Positions 1 through 8,586 are shown, numbered from the stretch's first letter. The stretch: 64,000 nt of DNA from Acinetobacter sp. S54 (GCF_016624945.1 NZ_JACVUI010000010.1:1-64000); one strand, 5' to 3'. Numbers and translations are program-made. Notes: a model not told the origin generated them from the letters alone.

Positions 1-82
1 TAAAGATAAAAATAAGTTAACGCCTAAACACTCGATAACTCATCAACAAGTCATTTGTTAACGCTATGAATTTTAATTAAAT

Positions 83-499
83 TTAGTTAACATGACTTAT
101 GATATTCTGGCTTGCCTTTTTTAAACTAAATAAAAGTTGGCCAAGTAAAACATCTTTACTACTCAATGTTACGATTACCATAGGATGCTTATCGGCTGGT
201 ACTGAAGTTAGAATTGCTTTTCCATTTTCAGCATCCAAAGTGATGCTCTGACAGCCTGTCAGCTGAATTTCTTTAAGAAAGGCACCGACCATTGCCAAAA
301 TAGAACTGCTAACTGCAGCTAATTTACTGGCATTATAATGATTTTTTTTTGTAATCGTTGCTAGCTCAAAACCATCCGTTGAACAAAGCATAATAAAATC
401 TATTCCACGAACATTATTAATAATATCCTGAACTTCATTCTTTGCGTGTTGAATAAGCTCAGGAGATGCAATTCTTCGCTGTTCTTTTAAAGCAAACAT
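83..499 (-). CDS. Roadblock/LC7-domain protein (second of two)
   Basis: 138 residues with the alpha/beta pattern of the roadblock/LC7 (MglB-like) fold: a helix at about 15-30, a strand pair around FIMLCSTDGFELA (35-47), a helix starting ASKLAAVSSSILAM, and two further strands with TLDAENGKAILTSV. Roadblock proteins usually dimerise and bind or stimulate small Ras-like GTPases. The GTPase gene lies 22 bp upstream on the same strand, so the likely partner is that GTPase. The start ATG follows TGAGG at good spacing. It is the last gene of the module at 83-2476; what lies beyond the window edge is unknown. Fold assignment is by sequence pattern only. Confidence 0.7.
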   Translation of the reverse strand: MFALKEQRRIASPELIQHAKNEVQDIINNVRGIDFIMLCSTDGFELATITKKNHYNASKLAAVSSSILAMVGAFLKEIQLTGCQSITLDAENGKAILTSVPADKHPMVIVTLSSKDVLLGQLLFSLKKASQNIISHVN

Positions 500-521
500 G
501 GCGGCTACCTCAAAATTAATT

Positions 522-1064
522 TTAGGATGTCAGGTTGTAATTTACTTCCAATGCTGTAATAAGTGATTCAATCATAAGTAAGATATGGTCAGGTTGACGC
601 GCATCAATAAAAAATAACGGATATGAATATTGATTTTCCTTTAGCCAGTCCCGATAGATCGAAAGGGATTTTTCTTTATTTTGATCAATGTGAGTGATTC
701 CTATCGCTATATTATGACTGTGTGCCTTAAATGTTTTTAAATAAGTATCCAGTTCTTGCAGGGGTGTCTCGATAGAGTGATCAATCAGTAAAATAATTCC
801 TATAGCACCCTCACAAATAACTGACCAGATAAAATCAAAGCGAGTTTGTCCAGGAGTACCATATAATCCGATCTTTACGCCATCTTCTAGCGTAATTTCA
901 CCATAATCAATCCCTACAGTTGTCTGAAGCTTTTCATGGGCTTCTTGGTCTGTATTAAACGCTTCCGTAGCTAGCACAGGGATTTCGGACAGTGATTTTA
1001 TTGCTTCAGTTTTACCAGCTCCCATGCTTCCAGCAAACACAATTTTATATTGTTGTAGAATCAT
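522..1064 (-). CDS. Small Ras-like GTPase (MglA/COG2229-type)
   Basis: 180 residues. The Walker A loop is GSMGAGKT (12-19). A switch I threonine lies in TTVGIDYG (48-55). The G3 region is GTPGQ (69-73), in place of the classical DxxG, as in MglA and COG2229 proteins. The G4 motif is THID (124-127) instead of NKxD. These signs point to a cytosolic nucleotide switch. AGGA precedes the start. It sits 9 bp downstream of the 320-aa gene and 22 bp upstream of a roadblock gene, which suggests a GTPase with roadblock regulators, as in the MglA/MglB polarity pair. The downstream process is not shown by the sequence. Confidence 0.8.
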   Translation of the reverse strand: MILQQYKIVFAGSMGAGKTEAIKSLSEIPVLATEAFNTDQEAHEKLQTTVGIDYGEITLEDGVKIGLYGTPGQTRFDFIWSVICEGAIGIILLIDHSIETPLQELDTYLKTFKAHSHNIAIGITHIDQNKEKSLSIYRDWLKENQYSYPLFFIDARQPDHILLMIESLITALEVNYNLTS

Positions 1065-1073
1065 ATGCTTATC

Positions 1074-2036
1074 CTATAATCCAAAACGGCGACGTAGCTT
1101 ACCGAAAAATTTATTTAAAAAGCCTTGGTTTTCATCATTTTGAATATCTGAGTTGTGTGAAAATTTACTTTGAGCAGCCAGAATTTCCTCACCATTACCA
1201 GCTGCAATACAGGCCGCTATAAATTGTTTAACTATCTGTGTTGGTAGATTTAGTTGTTTCGCTATTTGGCTAAGTTGGGCGCCTTGTATAAAGCATGCGC
1301 TCAGTTGCAAGACGGTTTTACGATTTTGAGTACTAAATGGTTGTGGCCAATATTTGGTTTGATAAAACTGGATATCATCTGCAAGGGTATTTAGTTCAGG
1401 AGAATTCCAAACAAGATTCCAAAGCCAGTCTTGAAGTTGATATTCGGCTTTACGCGAGACTTTGACAAAATCAGCAGTCATTGCAAAATCATATTGAAAA
1501 CTATGGTTTGTTCGGGTCTTGATTCGAGTAGGTTCTAACCATGCAATTTTACTGCGTGTATCAATGATCGCTAGAGTTCCATGATCATCAAACAAATGTA
1601 AACGTGCATTTTCAGGATTAAGCATTTTCCTAAAAATGGTAGGATCTAATGGAGACGGTGCTTGATTATTTAAATTTGTTTTATATTCTTCATAATGGGA
1701 TAAATAGTTTAGTAATTTTAAATTTACCCATTGTTTTAAAGGTTCAATTTTATTATTAAAAGGTAAGTATAGGGTATTATTATTTATACTTCCTGATAAA
1801 TCATGATCTTTCACTATTTTTAAAAATGGGAAATTTTTATTTTCTAAAATCTTTTGAATGCTTTGGGTTTCAAAAAAAGACTCATTGATTATAAGTAAAT
1901 CAATATTGGGGTCAGCAACATTTATCCAGTTAATACCATATTGGTCTGGAATAGCATTTCTTAACTCCATTTTTAATTCATCTGAACTTTTTAATCCTAA
2001 GCCAGAAATTGCAATATTAATGCAGTGCCCATTCAT
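1074..2036 (-). CDS. Unknown protein of the roadblock/GTPase module
   Basis: 320 residues, no signal peptide or membrane segment seen. I do not recognise the family. The first 100 residues have a beta-alpha rhythm (INIAISGLG, LLIINESFF, FLKIVKDHD) that could be a degenerate receiver-like domain. Residues about 240-285 (QLSQIAKQLNLPTQIVKQFIAACIAAG) look like a helix-turn-helix or winged-helix fold. The C-terminus is basic (FFGKLRRRFGL). It lies between a roadblock gene and a GTPase gene on the same strand, so it may be an effector or scaffold of the switch. Function not assigned. Confidence 0.65.
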   Translation of the reverse strand: MNGHCINIAISGLGLKSSDELKMELRNAIPDQYGINWINVADPNIDLLIINESFFETQSIQKILENKNFPFLKIVKDHDLSGSINNNTLYLPFNNKIEPLKQWVNLKLLNYLSHYEEYKTNLNNQAPSPLDPTIFRKMLNPENARLHLFDDHGTLAIIDTRSKIAWLEPTRIKTRTNHSFQYDFAMTADFVKVSRKAEYQLQDWLWNLVWNSPELNTLADDIQFYQTKYWPQPFSTQNRKTVLQLSACFIQGAQLSQIAKQLNLPTQIVKQFIAACIAAGNGEEILAAQSKFSHNSDIQNDENQGFLNKFFGKLRRRFGL

Positions 2037-2078
2037 ATTATCTTTTGTATCTCAACAGTGGACAGTACAAGAGAAACA

Positions 2079-2107
2079 GCCCTTTATAAATTTAGTTCAT
2101 AAAGGGC
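2079..2107 (-). terminator. Hairpin between roadblock gene and 320-aa gene
   Basis: A perfect 9-bp inverted repeat, GCCCTTTAT / ATAAAGGGC, with an 11-nt loop, just beyond the stop of the gene at 2117-2476. On the minus strand a mixed pyrimidine run (TGTTTCTCTTG) follows rather than a clean T tract, so it is probably a partial terminator or an RNA-stability element that lowers expression of the downstream genes. Confidence 0.5.
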
Positions 2108-2116
2108 AATTTTGGC

Positions 2117-2476
2117 TTAAGCAAAATCAAGTTCTTTTTCAAAAGTCTTAAGCTCATGACGTGCCATCGCTAAATTAGATTTTGCGCGGTCAAGAACCAA
2201 GTACAAAAAGATATTGCTATTGCTCTCTAATGGGCGAATAAGGTGGTATTGCTTGCCCAATGTGATCAGGATATCTTCAATTTCATCATTGAGCTTGAGT
2301 GAGTTGGCAACGCGACGTTTAGCACGTATAACTTCTGTATTTCCTGCTGCTGCAAGTTCTAAATCAATATTTCCCCCACCTTGAGTGGCAAGCGCTAATC
2401 CGCTTTCTGAGTCGACTAGAGCCGCTGCATTGAAACCATCAATACCCGTTAATCCATCAAGTGATAATTTAGCCAT
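2117..2476 (-). CDS. Roadblock/LC7-domain protein (first of two)
   Basis: 119 residues forming one roadblock/LC7 domain: [26 protein letters not shown] at the N-terminal strands, then helix [15 protein letters not shown], then strands with [15 protein letters not shown] and the helix [19 protein letters not shown]. It is the first gene of the four-gene minus-strand module and is set apart from the rest by an 80-bp gap with a hairpin, so it may be made in excess over the GTPase. It differs clearly from the second roadblock protein (138 aa), so the two are not a recent duplication. Confidence 0.75.
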   Translation of the reverse strand: MAKLSLDGLTGIDGFNAAALVDSESGLALATQGGGNIDLELAAAGNTEVIRAKRRVANSLKLNDEIEDILITLGKQYHLIRPLESNSNIFLYLVLDRAKSNLAMARHELKTFEKELDFA

Positions 2477-2887
2477 GTGTATACCTATTTATTAAGCCAT
2501 GATTATTTATACTTTCTACTATTCTTTGATTTATATCTGGAATGAAATAGTAGGTGTTTTTTTATTATTAGAAAATGGCTGAATTAAAGCAATAGTTTAT
2601 AAAATATAAAAAATGAATATGAATTATTGATTTGATTATACTGGTCATATTAAATTCAAAAAAATGTATTTTTTAATGCATATCGATAATTCTAATGTGA
2701 TATTAATCTCATTAAAATTGATCAAAAAAGTCAGAATTACAAATGTAACAAAATATTTTTCAATAATTTTATTGTTAAATTTAAATATAATAAACGTTAT
2801 TATGTGACATTATTTGTTAGTTTTTATTTTGTAAATAAAATAAGAGAGCAAGTCCTCTCTTATTTTAAATAATGTTTTTAATTTAAC
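2477..2887. other. Intergenic gap, very AT-rich
   Basis: 411 bp between two minus-strand genes. It carries the terminator of the downstream-facing gene at 2836-2867 and must carry the promoter of the roadblock module. TATAAA-like hexamers lie within 60 bp of the roadblock start, but no convincing -35 box accompanies them. No ORF with a ribosome binding site and no other repeat was seen. Confidence 0.6.
2836..2867 (-). terminator. Terminator after the sspA-sspB operon
   Basis: A perfect 13-bp inverted repeat with core AAATAAGAGAG / CTCTCTTATTT and a 6-nt loop (CAAGTC), 20 bp beyond the stop of the 220-aa gene. A- and T-rich flanks on both sides would let it work in either direction. Confidence 0.75.
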
Positions 2888-3550
2888 TTAATGAGTTAAG
2901 CCGGTATATTGGCAATAAAGAAAAATTAAAATTACGAACGCGATCACTGGCGCAATGATTTTAGACCAACCGGGAATATGGGGTTCGGGTACTTCAATAG
3001 ACGAGTGATGATCTGTATCAATGTGAGGGTGGGCTGTATTTACCATTAGATTAAACTCCTTCATTGTTTCATCTAATGATATCTCTTCTGTTCGCTGAGG
3101 TTTAGACCCTACCAGCTCAGTAAGCTGATTTGTTGACCAAACCCAATCATCCGCTTGCCCTGATAAATGCTCTACTTGCCCAGTCAATAGTTCTCTAAGC
3201 CCATTTTGACCAAAATTTCCCGTGTCATCGAGTTGTTTAATCTCGGTAAATTGAAGTGCCAAAATTTCCATTAAAGCAGTTTCTAGTTCTTTGGCTGGTA
3301 ATTCTGATTGATTATTTGAAGAGGTAACCAGATGGCGGGCAATACCTTGTAAATATAAGGGATCAATTTTATGAATTTCTTGGTAAAGTTTACTTTCATC
3401 TTCACGCCAGAGCTGAATAATTTTTCCCAAAGCTAATACATTAAGTTCAAAAATATAATGGTTACGCTTTTCACGGGGATGGGATGAAAATAGCTGAGGC
3501 TTTTGAATTGCAGTCTGCTCAGCAAAATAATGTACTAAATCAAAAGCCAT
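2888..3550 (-). CDS. Tail-anchored membrane protein downstream of sspB
   Basis: 220 residues. The first about 190 are soluble, mostly helical and acidic. A single hydrophobic segment near the C-terminus (about 197-214: IIAPVIAFVILIFLYCQY) leaves only a few residues after it, which is tail-anchored topology with the bulk in the cytoplasm. It begins 16 bp after sspB and precedes a strong terminator, so it is the third gene of an sspA-sspB operon. I do not recognise the family. A link with stringent-starvation or ClpXP delivery is only suggested by position. Confidence 0.65.
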   Translation of the reverse strand: MAFDLVHYFAEQTAIQKPQLFSSHPREKRNHYIFELNVLALGKIIQLWREDESKLYQEIHKIDPLYLQGIARHLVTSSNNQSELPAKELETALMEILALQFTEIKQLDDTGNFGQNGLRELLTGQVEHLSGQADDWVWSTNQLTELVGSKPQRTEEISLDETMKEFNLMVNTAHPHIDTDHHSSIEVPEPHIPGWSKIIAPVIAFVILIFLYCQYTGLTH

Positions 3551-3566
3551 CGGATACTCCGTAAAT

Positions 3567-4001
3567 CTAATCTAATAATCGTAAACTTGGTTTTTTCTTA
3601 GGTGTTTCTGATTCAACTTTGTCTTGAGTATTTGATTTTAAAGTATCTTCTGTAGTTTGCGCATTGGCATATTCGTCAGGATCGAAGAATAATCCTTGTC
3701 CATTTTCACGAGCATAAATACCCATTAAGGCTGAAATAGGGACATAAATATCACGAGCCAGGCCACCAAAGCGAGCTGAAAAACTAATCGCATCGTTGCT
3801 CATTTGAAATTGATGAACCGCATGAGGCGCAATATTTAGAACAATTTGTCCATCTTTCACGAACTGTTCTGGAACAGAAGTATAAGGTTGTGTGGCATCA
3901 ACCATTAAATAAGGCGTAAGCTGGTTATCACAGATCCATTCATAAATTGCACGTGCCATATAGGGGCGGGTAGGACTTACATCTATTTCATGATTTGACA
4001 T
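3567..4001 (-). CDS. sspB: ClpXP protease specificity-enhancing factor SspB
   Basis: 144 residues. The N-terminal domain matches SspB: RPYMARAIYEWICDNQLTPY near the start, then the substrate-groove strands (HAVHQFQMSNDAISFSARFGG) and PISALMGIYARENG. SspB binds ssrA-tagged peptides and delivers them to ClpXP. The C-terminal tail ends in KKPSLRLLD, which matches the hydrophobic ClpX-docking tail of the family, after a variable acidic linker. It lies 11 bp after sspA, the usual gene order. Confidence 0.93.
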   Translation of the reverse strand: MSNHEIDVSPTRPYMARAIYEWICDNQLTPYLMVDATQPYTSVPEQFVKDGQIVLNIAPHAVHQFQMSNDAISFSARFGGLARDIYVPISALMGIYARENGQGLFFDPDEYANAQTTEDTLKSNTQDKVESETPKKKPSLRLLD

Positions 4002-4012
4002 GATGGACTCAC

Positions 4013-4663
4013 TTAACGATTTACTAAAGTACTATAACGCGTTTTTTCCTGTTGTGTCATGGATTTAACAAAAGCAGGACGACTAAATACACGATTACAA
4101 TAGAGTAACAAAGGGCGGGATTGTTGGGTTGATAGTTCAATTCCCATAGTTTGTAATCTGAGAAACATGGGGGCAATCATACAATCAAGAATCCCAAAAT
4201 TTTCTGCCATAAAATAGGGAAAATGTTGAAATAAGGGAGTAAGGGAAATTAAAGTATCTCGGAATTGTTTTTGTGTTCTAATTTTTTGTTCGACATTCAG
4301 TGTATCTGCATGTTTTAGCATGATATCCGCTTGTTTAAACCAGTCTTGTTCAAATCGCCAGATATATTGGCGTTGTTCAGCACGTGTACTAGGTGCATCC
4401 GCATATAGCTTATTTTGTCGATATCGATCATCGATATACTCTGAAATAATCGCGGTTGAAAATAGTTTTAAATCATTTTCCAGTAACATGGGAAGCTGAT
4501 TATAGGGATTTAAACTGGCAAGGTCTTCGTCTTCATGATCCACTAGAATCAAATGATATTTTATTTGTTTTTCCGCCAGCAAAAATCGAATCCAGTGTGA
4601 GCGAAAATCATCTGCATGACTATAAAGCGTAATTCCTTGAAGCGATGCATTTTCGACAGACAT
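4013..4663 (-). CDS. sspA: Stringent starvation protein A (GST-fold)
   Basis: 216 residues with a glutathione-S-transferase fold: N-terminal thioredoxin-like part ITLYSHADDFRSHWIRFLLAEK, the NQLPMLLENDLKLF segment with the cis-proline typical of GSTs, and TAIISEYIDDRY. The helical C-terminal domain follows (FEQDWFKQADIML). SspA binds RNA polymerase holoenzyme and affects stationary-phase and acid-stress transcription in enterobacteria. It heads the sspA-sspB-220-aa operon; the upstream rplM-rpsI unit ends in its own terminator, so sspA should have its own promoter in the 4664-4848 gap. Confidence 0.92.
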   Translation of the reverse strand: MSVENASLQGITLYSHADDFRSHWIRFLLAEKQIKYHLILVDHEDEDLASLNPYNQLPMLLENDLKLFSTAIISEYIDDRYRQNKLYADAPSTRAEQRQYIWRFEQDWFKQADIMLKHADTLNVEQKIRTQKQFRDTLISLTPLFQHFPYFMAENFGILDCMIAPMFLRLQTMGIELSTQQSRPLLLYCNRVFSRPAFVKSMTQQEKTRYSTLVNR

Positions 4664-4848
4664 ATCTCAAAAAACTAAAAAACTGAATGTAGTAGGATAC
4701 TAAAATTACATCTAAAAAGATAATACCCTGTTTAATAAGTTTGGGGTGCTTTGCATTTATAAATTTTAAGTATAGGGGCCGTCTCTTTATTCAAAAAAAG
4801 CTTAAAGCTATATCTGTATTATGAAATATAAAATAAATTTTTTAAAAG

Positions 4849-4873
4849 AAAACCCCGGAAAATCCGGGGTTTT
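4849..4873 (-). terminator. Terminator after rpsI
   Basis: An 11-bp inverted repeat AAAACCCCGGA / TCCGGGGTTTT with a 3-nt loop, followed on the minus strand by TTTTCTTTT-like sequence. It starts 18 bp past the rpsI stop. Confidence 0.9.
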
Positions 4874-4891
4874 GTCCAATCCGAAAACGTA

Positions 4892-5278
4892 TTAACGTTT
4901 AGAGAACTGAGGACGTTTACGTGCTTTACGTAAACCAAGTTTTTTACGTTCAACTTCACGAGCATCACGAGTTACGAAGCCAGCTTGACGAAGAACTGGT
5001 TTTAAAGTCTCGTCAGATGCGATCAAGGCACGAGTAATACCGTGACGGATAGCACCAGCTTGACCACCAATACCACCACCTTTAACAGTGATGTAAAGGT
5101 CGTATTTTCCAGTTGCTTCTAACAACTCAAGCGGTTGACGAACAACCATTTGAGCAGTTTCACGTCCGAAATATTGCTCTAAAGTACGGTTGTTGATAAC
5201 GAGTTTACCAGTACCTGCTGATAAGAAAACACGTGCAGTTGCGGTCTTACGGCGACCTGTACCATAATTAGTTGCCAT
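4892..5278 (-). CDS. rpsI: 30S ribosomal protein S9
   Basis: 128 residues. The hallmark C-terminus [17 protein letters not shown] ends in the conserved KR tail that reaches the P-site tRNA. The N-terminal [15 protein letters not shown] and the [17 protein letters not shown] segment are diagnostic. It begins 12 bp after rplM, the universal rplM-rpsI operon. Confidence 0.98.
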   Translation of the reverse strand: MATNYGTGRRKTATARVFLSAGTGKLVINNRTLEQYFGRETAQMVVRQPLELLEATGKYDLYITVKGGGIGGQAGAIRHGITRALIASDETLKPVLRQAGFVTRDAREVERKKLGLRKARKRPQFSKR

Positions 5279-5290
5279 GTGCTTTATCCC

Positions 5291-5719
5291 TTAGATGTCC
5301 AAAACTTGTGGCTGTTGAGCAGTATGAGGATGCTCGCTACCAGCATACACTTTCATCTTCTTGATCATTGCATAACCAAGAGGACCTTTTGGCAACATGC
5401 CTTTAACAGCGCGTTGGAAGATTTCTTCAGGTTTGTGAGCAACTAATTTTTCGAAATTAGTTTCTTTTAAACCGCCTGGGTATTCAGTGTGGCGATAGTA
5501 TTTTTTATCAAGCGCTTTGTTACCAGTCACTTGAACTTGTTCAGCATTGATCACAACGATGTAGTCACCAGTGTCAACGTGAGGAGTATAAGAAGTCTTG
5601 TGCTTACCGCGTAAACGACGAGCGATTTCAGTCGCGAGACGACCTAAAGTTTTGCCAGAAGCATCAACAACGTACCAGTCGTGTTGTACTTCAGCAGGCT
5701 TAGCGCTGAGAGTTTTCAT
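5291..5719 (-). CDS. rplM: 50S ribosomal protein L13
   Basis: 142 residues, the normal length. Diagnostic segments are [19 protein letters not shown] near the start, [18 protein letters not shown], and [23 protein letters not shown]13 is an early-assembly 50S protein that binds 23S rRNA domain II. It is first in the rplM-rpsI operon, with a good promoter at 5780-5808. Confidence 0.98.
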   Translation of the reverse strand: MKTLSAKPAEVQHDWYVVDASGKTLGRLATEIARRLRGKHKTSYTPHVDTGDYIVVINAEQVQVTGNKALDKKYYRHTEYPGGLKETNFEKLVAHKPEEIFQRAVKGMLPKGPLGYAMIKKMKVYAGSEHPHTAQQPQVLDI

Positions 5720-5779
5720 TACTACTACCTATTATAGTTGGTTTGAACGGTGGAATCTGTCCAAACAAAAGGAGACGAG

Positions 5780-5808
5780 ATTCTAAACGAATCTATCCAG
5801 TTTCACAA
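5780..5808 (-). promoter_or_regulatory. Probable sigma70 promoter of rplM-rpsI
   Basis: On the minus strand, TTGTGA (5803-5808), a 17-bp spacer, and TAGAAT (5780-5785) match the -35 and -10 consensus. The predicted transcript start leaves a leader of about 55 nt with AGGAG-like sequence before rplM. Assignment by consensus match only. Confidence 0.6.
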
Positions 5809-5901
5809 GAAATAATCACTTCTAATCAGGATTATTTTAACCGCTCCAGTCTTAAAATTGCATATACTGCATAAGATGGAAACTAATACGAGTGGGATTC
5901 G

Positions 5902-6873
5902 ATGGCACTTCCTTTATATATCACCAGCGGTGAGCCTGCGGGAATTGGCCCGGACATTTGTTTAACTTTAGCTGCGCGTGTGGATGAACGTCCAGTTGTT
6001 GTTCTGGTTGATAAAGATTTATTGCTGCAACGTGCCCGACAATTGGGAATAGACGTTGAATTGATCGAATATAAGGGACAGCCTGTTTCCAGTGAAAAAG
6101 GTCAGCTTTATATCGAACATGTTCCTTTACATGTAGAGGTGATTGCAGGTGAATTAAATCCCAAAAATTCAGCGTATGTCATCGAACAGCTTAGGCGTTC
6201 TGCTGAATATGCCATGACTGCTAAAAGTGTGGGTGTAGCAACTGCCCCAGTACAAAAGTCTGTGATTAATGATGCAGGGATTGTTTTTAGTGGACATACA
6301 GAGTTTTATCAGGACTTCGCAGGTGTTGCTCGTGTGGTCATGATGTTAGCAACGAAAACGTTACGGGTGGCTTTGGTCACTACACATTTGCCATTACGCG
6401 CTGTTGCTGATGCGATTACACCTGAGCGGCTACGTCAAGTGATTGATATTTTACTGCATGATTTACAAACCAAATTTAAAATTGAACAGCCACGGGTTTT
6501 AGTTTGTGGATTGAACCCTCATGCTGGGGAAGATGGTTATTTAGGTCGTGAAGAAATCGAGGTCATTAATCCTGTCCTTGAAAGTTACCGTCAACACGGT
6601 GTAAAAATGAGTTTAAGTCTACCTGCAGATACTTTATTTACCCCTGAACATTTAAAAGATGCTGATGCGGTTTTGGCGATGTATCACGATCAGGGTTTAC
6701 CTGTGTTAAAATCACAGGGCTTTGGTGAAGCCATTAATATTACGCTGGGTTTACCTTTTATTCGTACCTCGGTCGATCATGGTACTGCACTATCGTTAGC
6801 AGGTACTGGTATGGCTAAAAGTTCAAGTTTGCATGTTGCGGTTGATCTGGCGCTGGATCTGGCGCGTCAATAA
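5902..6873 (+). CDS. pdxA: 4-hydroxythreonine-4-phosphate dehydrogenase
   Basis: 323 residues. PdxA oxidises 4-phosphohydroxy-L-threonine in the deoxyxylulose-5-phosphate-dependent route to pyridoxal phosphate. Seen: the N-terminal TSGEPAGIGPDI, metal and substrate segment SGHTEFYQDFAG with its histidine, GLNPHAGEDGYLG, and the C-terminal MYHDQGLPVLKSQGFGEAINITLGLPFIRTS. It is the first gene of pdxA-rsmA-apaH, with rsmA 23 bp downstream. It is divergent from rplM; a TATACT hexamer at 5863-5868 is a possible -10 box, without a clear -35. Confidence 0.96.
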   Translation: MALPLYITSGEPAGIGPDICLTLAARVDERPVVVLVDKDLLLQRARQLGIDVELIEYKGQPVSSEKGQLYIEHVPLHVEVIAGELNPKNSAYVIEQLRRSAEYAMTAKSVGVATAPVQKSVINDAGIVFSGHTEFYQDFAGVARVVMMLATKTLRVALVTTHLPLRAVADAITPERLRQVIDILLHDLQTKFKIEQPRVLVCGLNPHAGEDGYLGREEIEVINPVLESYRQHGVKMSLSLPADTLFTPEHLKDADAVLAMYHDQGLPVLKSQGFGEAINITLGLPFIRTSVDHGTALSLAGTGMAKSSSLHVAVDLALDLARQ

Positions 6874-6896
6874 TTGATTTATGTTGGAACGTTTTT

Positions 6897-7709
6897 ATGT
6901 ATCAAATTAATGCCCTAAACCCTAAAGAAGAAGGGCATAAAGCTCGTAAACGTTTTGGTCAAAACTTTTTGCATGATCAGCGCGTGATTGCCAAAATTGT
7001 ACGATCAGTTAATCCGCGTCCCGGTGAAAATATTGTGGAAATTGGGCCGGGTCTAGCGGCATTAACTTCACCACTGATTGGTGAGTGTGATGCACTTACT
7101 GTCGTAGAGCTGGATCGTGATTTGGCAGCGGGTTTGCCTGAGCGTGTGCCTTATCCAGAACGATTAACCATTGTAGAAGCAGATGCATTAAAATACGATT
7201 TTAGCCAATTAACACAAGAAGGGCGTCCACTACGTGTTGTGGGTAATTTACCTTATAATATTTCGACTCCCTTACTTTTTCATCTTTTGGAATTTGGCGA
7301 TAAAGTCAAAGACATGCACTTTATGCTACAAAAAGAAGTAGTAGAACGGATTACGGCAGCCCCTAATACCAAAGAGTATGGGCGTTTGTCGGTGATGATT
7401 CAGTATTATTGTCAGCCTACTTTTTTATTTGAAGTCCCTGCAGGTGCATTTAATCCGCCGCCAAAAGTCACGAGTGCTGTATTCCGTTTAGTCCCGTATA
7501 TCGAGAAACCGATTGTGGCTAAAGATGAAAAAGCGTTATCTCGTCTGGTTTCCCATGTGTTTACTCAACGTCGAAAAACCTTGAGAAATAGTTTAAAGGG
7601 TATGCTCGGTGAAGATGGTTTTGTAAAGGCGGGCGTAGATCCAATGGCTCGTCCTGAAACCTTAACATTGACACAATTTGTCGCGTTGTCTGATTATATG
7701 GTCGGGTAG
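6897..7709 (+). CDS. rsmA: 16S rRNA (adenine1518/1519-N6)-dimethyltransferase
   Basis: 270 residues. RsmA/KsgA dimethylates two adjacent adenines in the 3'-terminal helix of 16S rRNA. Seen: KRFGQNFLHD near the N-terminus, SAM motif I VEIGPGLAALT, the acidic motif VVELDRDLA, the catalytic motif IV NLPYNIS, and FNPPPKVTSAV. The C-terminal RRKTLRNSLKG segment is also typical. It is followed 5 bp later by apaH. In enterobacteria apaG lies between the two; here it is absent. Confidence 0.97.
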   Translation: MYQINALNPKEEGHKARKRFGQNFLHDQRVIAKIVRSVNPRPGENIVEIGPGLAALTSPLIGECDALTVVELDRDLAAGLPERVPYPERLTIVEADALKYDFSQLTQEGRPLRVVGNLPYNISTPLLFHLLEFGDKVKDMHFMLQKEVVERITAAPNTKEYGRLSVMIQYYCQPTFLFEVPAGAFNPPPKVTSAVFRLVPYIEKPIVAKDEKALSRLVSHVFTQRRKTLRNSLKGMLGEDGFVKAGVDPMARPETLTLTQFVALSDYMVG

Positions 7710-7714
7710 ATGCT

Positions 7715-8554
7715 ATGGCGAAACGTTATAATTATGTGATTGGGGATGTACAAGGCTGTTTTGAAGCTTTAAAAGCATTACTCAAGGAAATTCGTTTTGA
7801 TCCAGATCAGGACGTAATCTGGTTTGCAGGCGATTTAGTGGCCCGAGGTGAAAACTCTGTAGGAACATTACGTTTTGTCAAAAAACTAGCAGAGCGCGGT
7901 GCGGCCCATACCGTTTTGGGCAATCATGACCTGACTTTAATTGCGGGTGCGCGTGGGTTGAAAAAAATTAAACCCAAAGACAATACTCAGCAAGTCATTG
8001 ATGCCATTGATGGTGATGAATTAATCGATTGGTTGCGTCGTCAGCCTTTGTCGCTATTTCCAAATGAAGTTACAGTGTTGACTCATGCTGGCATTCCTTG
8101 CATCTGGAGTGCTGAAAAAACGGATCAATTGGCAAAAGAAGTTCAGGCTCAGATTGGAAGCGAAGATTTAAATCAATTGGATGCATTTTTGGCAGTTATG
8201 TACGGTGAAGAACCAAGCTTATGGTCAGATGAATTAACTGGAATGGAGCGTTTACGCAGCATTACCAATTATTTAACACGTATGCGCCTGACCAATGCAG
8301 AGGGGCGTCTTGAGTTCAGTTTTAAAGATGAACTGACGGCTCCTATGCCTGAAGGCTTTCGTCCATGGTTTGAATTTGAGAGTTTAACCGCACAGACACA
8401 TCAAATCGTGTTTGGTCATTGGGCTGCTTTACAAGGTCGGACGATTAGCCCACATATTCAAAATGTCGATGGGGGAGCGGTGTGGGGCAATCAGCTCATT
8501 GCTTATCGCTTGGAAGATCAACAACTTTTTCAGGTTGATAATCCATTAATTTAA
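7715..8554 (+). CDS. apaH: Bis(5'-nucleosyl)-tetraphosphatase (symmetrical)
   Basis: 279 residues. ApaH splits Ap4A into two ADP and also removes Np4 caps from RNA. The metallophosphoesterase motifs are in order: GDVQGC (near 10), GDLVARGENS (near 40), LGNHD (near 70), and later THAGI and GHWAAL. Length fits the family. It is last in pdxA-rsmA-apaH and followed by a shared terminator at 8561-8586. Confidence 0.96.
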   Translation: MAKRYNYVIGDVQGCFEALKALLKEIRFDPDQDVIWFAGDLVARGENSVGTLRFVKKLAERGAAHTVLGNHDLTLIAGARGLKKIKPKDNTQQVIDAIDGDELIDWLRRQPLSLFPNEVTVLTHAGIPCIWSAEKTDQLAKEVQAQIGSEDLNQLDAFLAVMYGEEPSLWSDELTGMERLRSITNYLTRMRLTNAEGRLEFSFKDELTAPMPEGFRPWFEFESLTAQTHQIVFGHWAALQGRTISPHIQNVDGGAVWGNQLIAYRLEDQQLFQVDNPLI

Positions 8555-8560
8555 AAATGC

Positions 8561-8586
8561 AAAAAGTCACCGTTTGGTGACTTTTT
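8561..8586. terminator. Bidirectional terminator, apaH / DUF2147 gene
   Basis: A perfect 11-bp inverted repeat AAAAAGTCACC / GGTGACTTTTT with a GTTT loop between two converging genes. The A tract on one side and T tract on the other allow use from both strands. Confidence 0.9.

Noticed and set aside
1858..2151. Plus-strand frame opposite the roadblock module
   Set aside because: Shadow of the 320-aa and roadblock genes.
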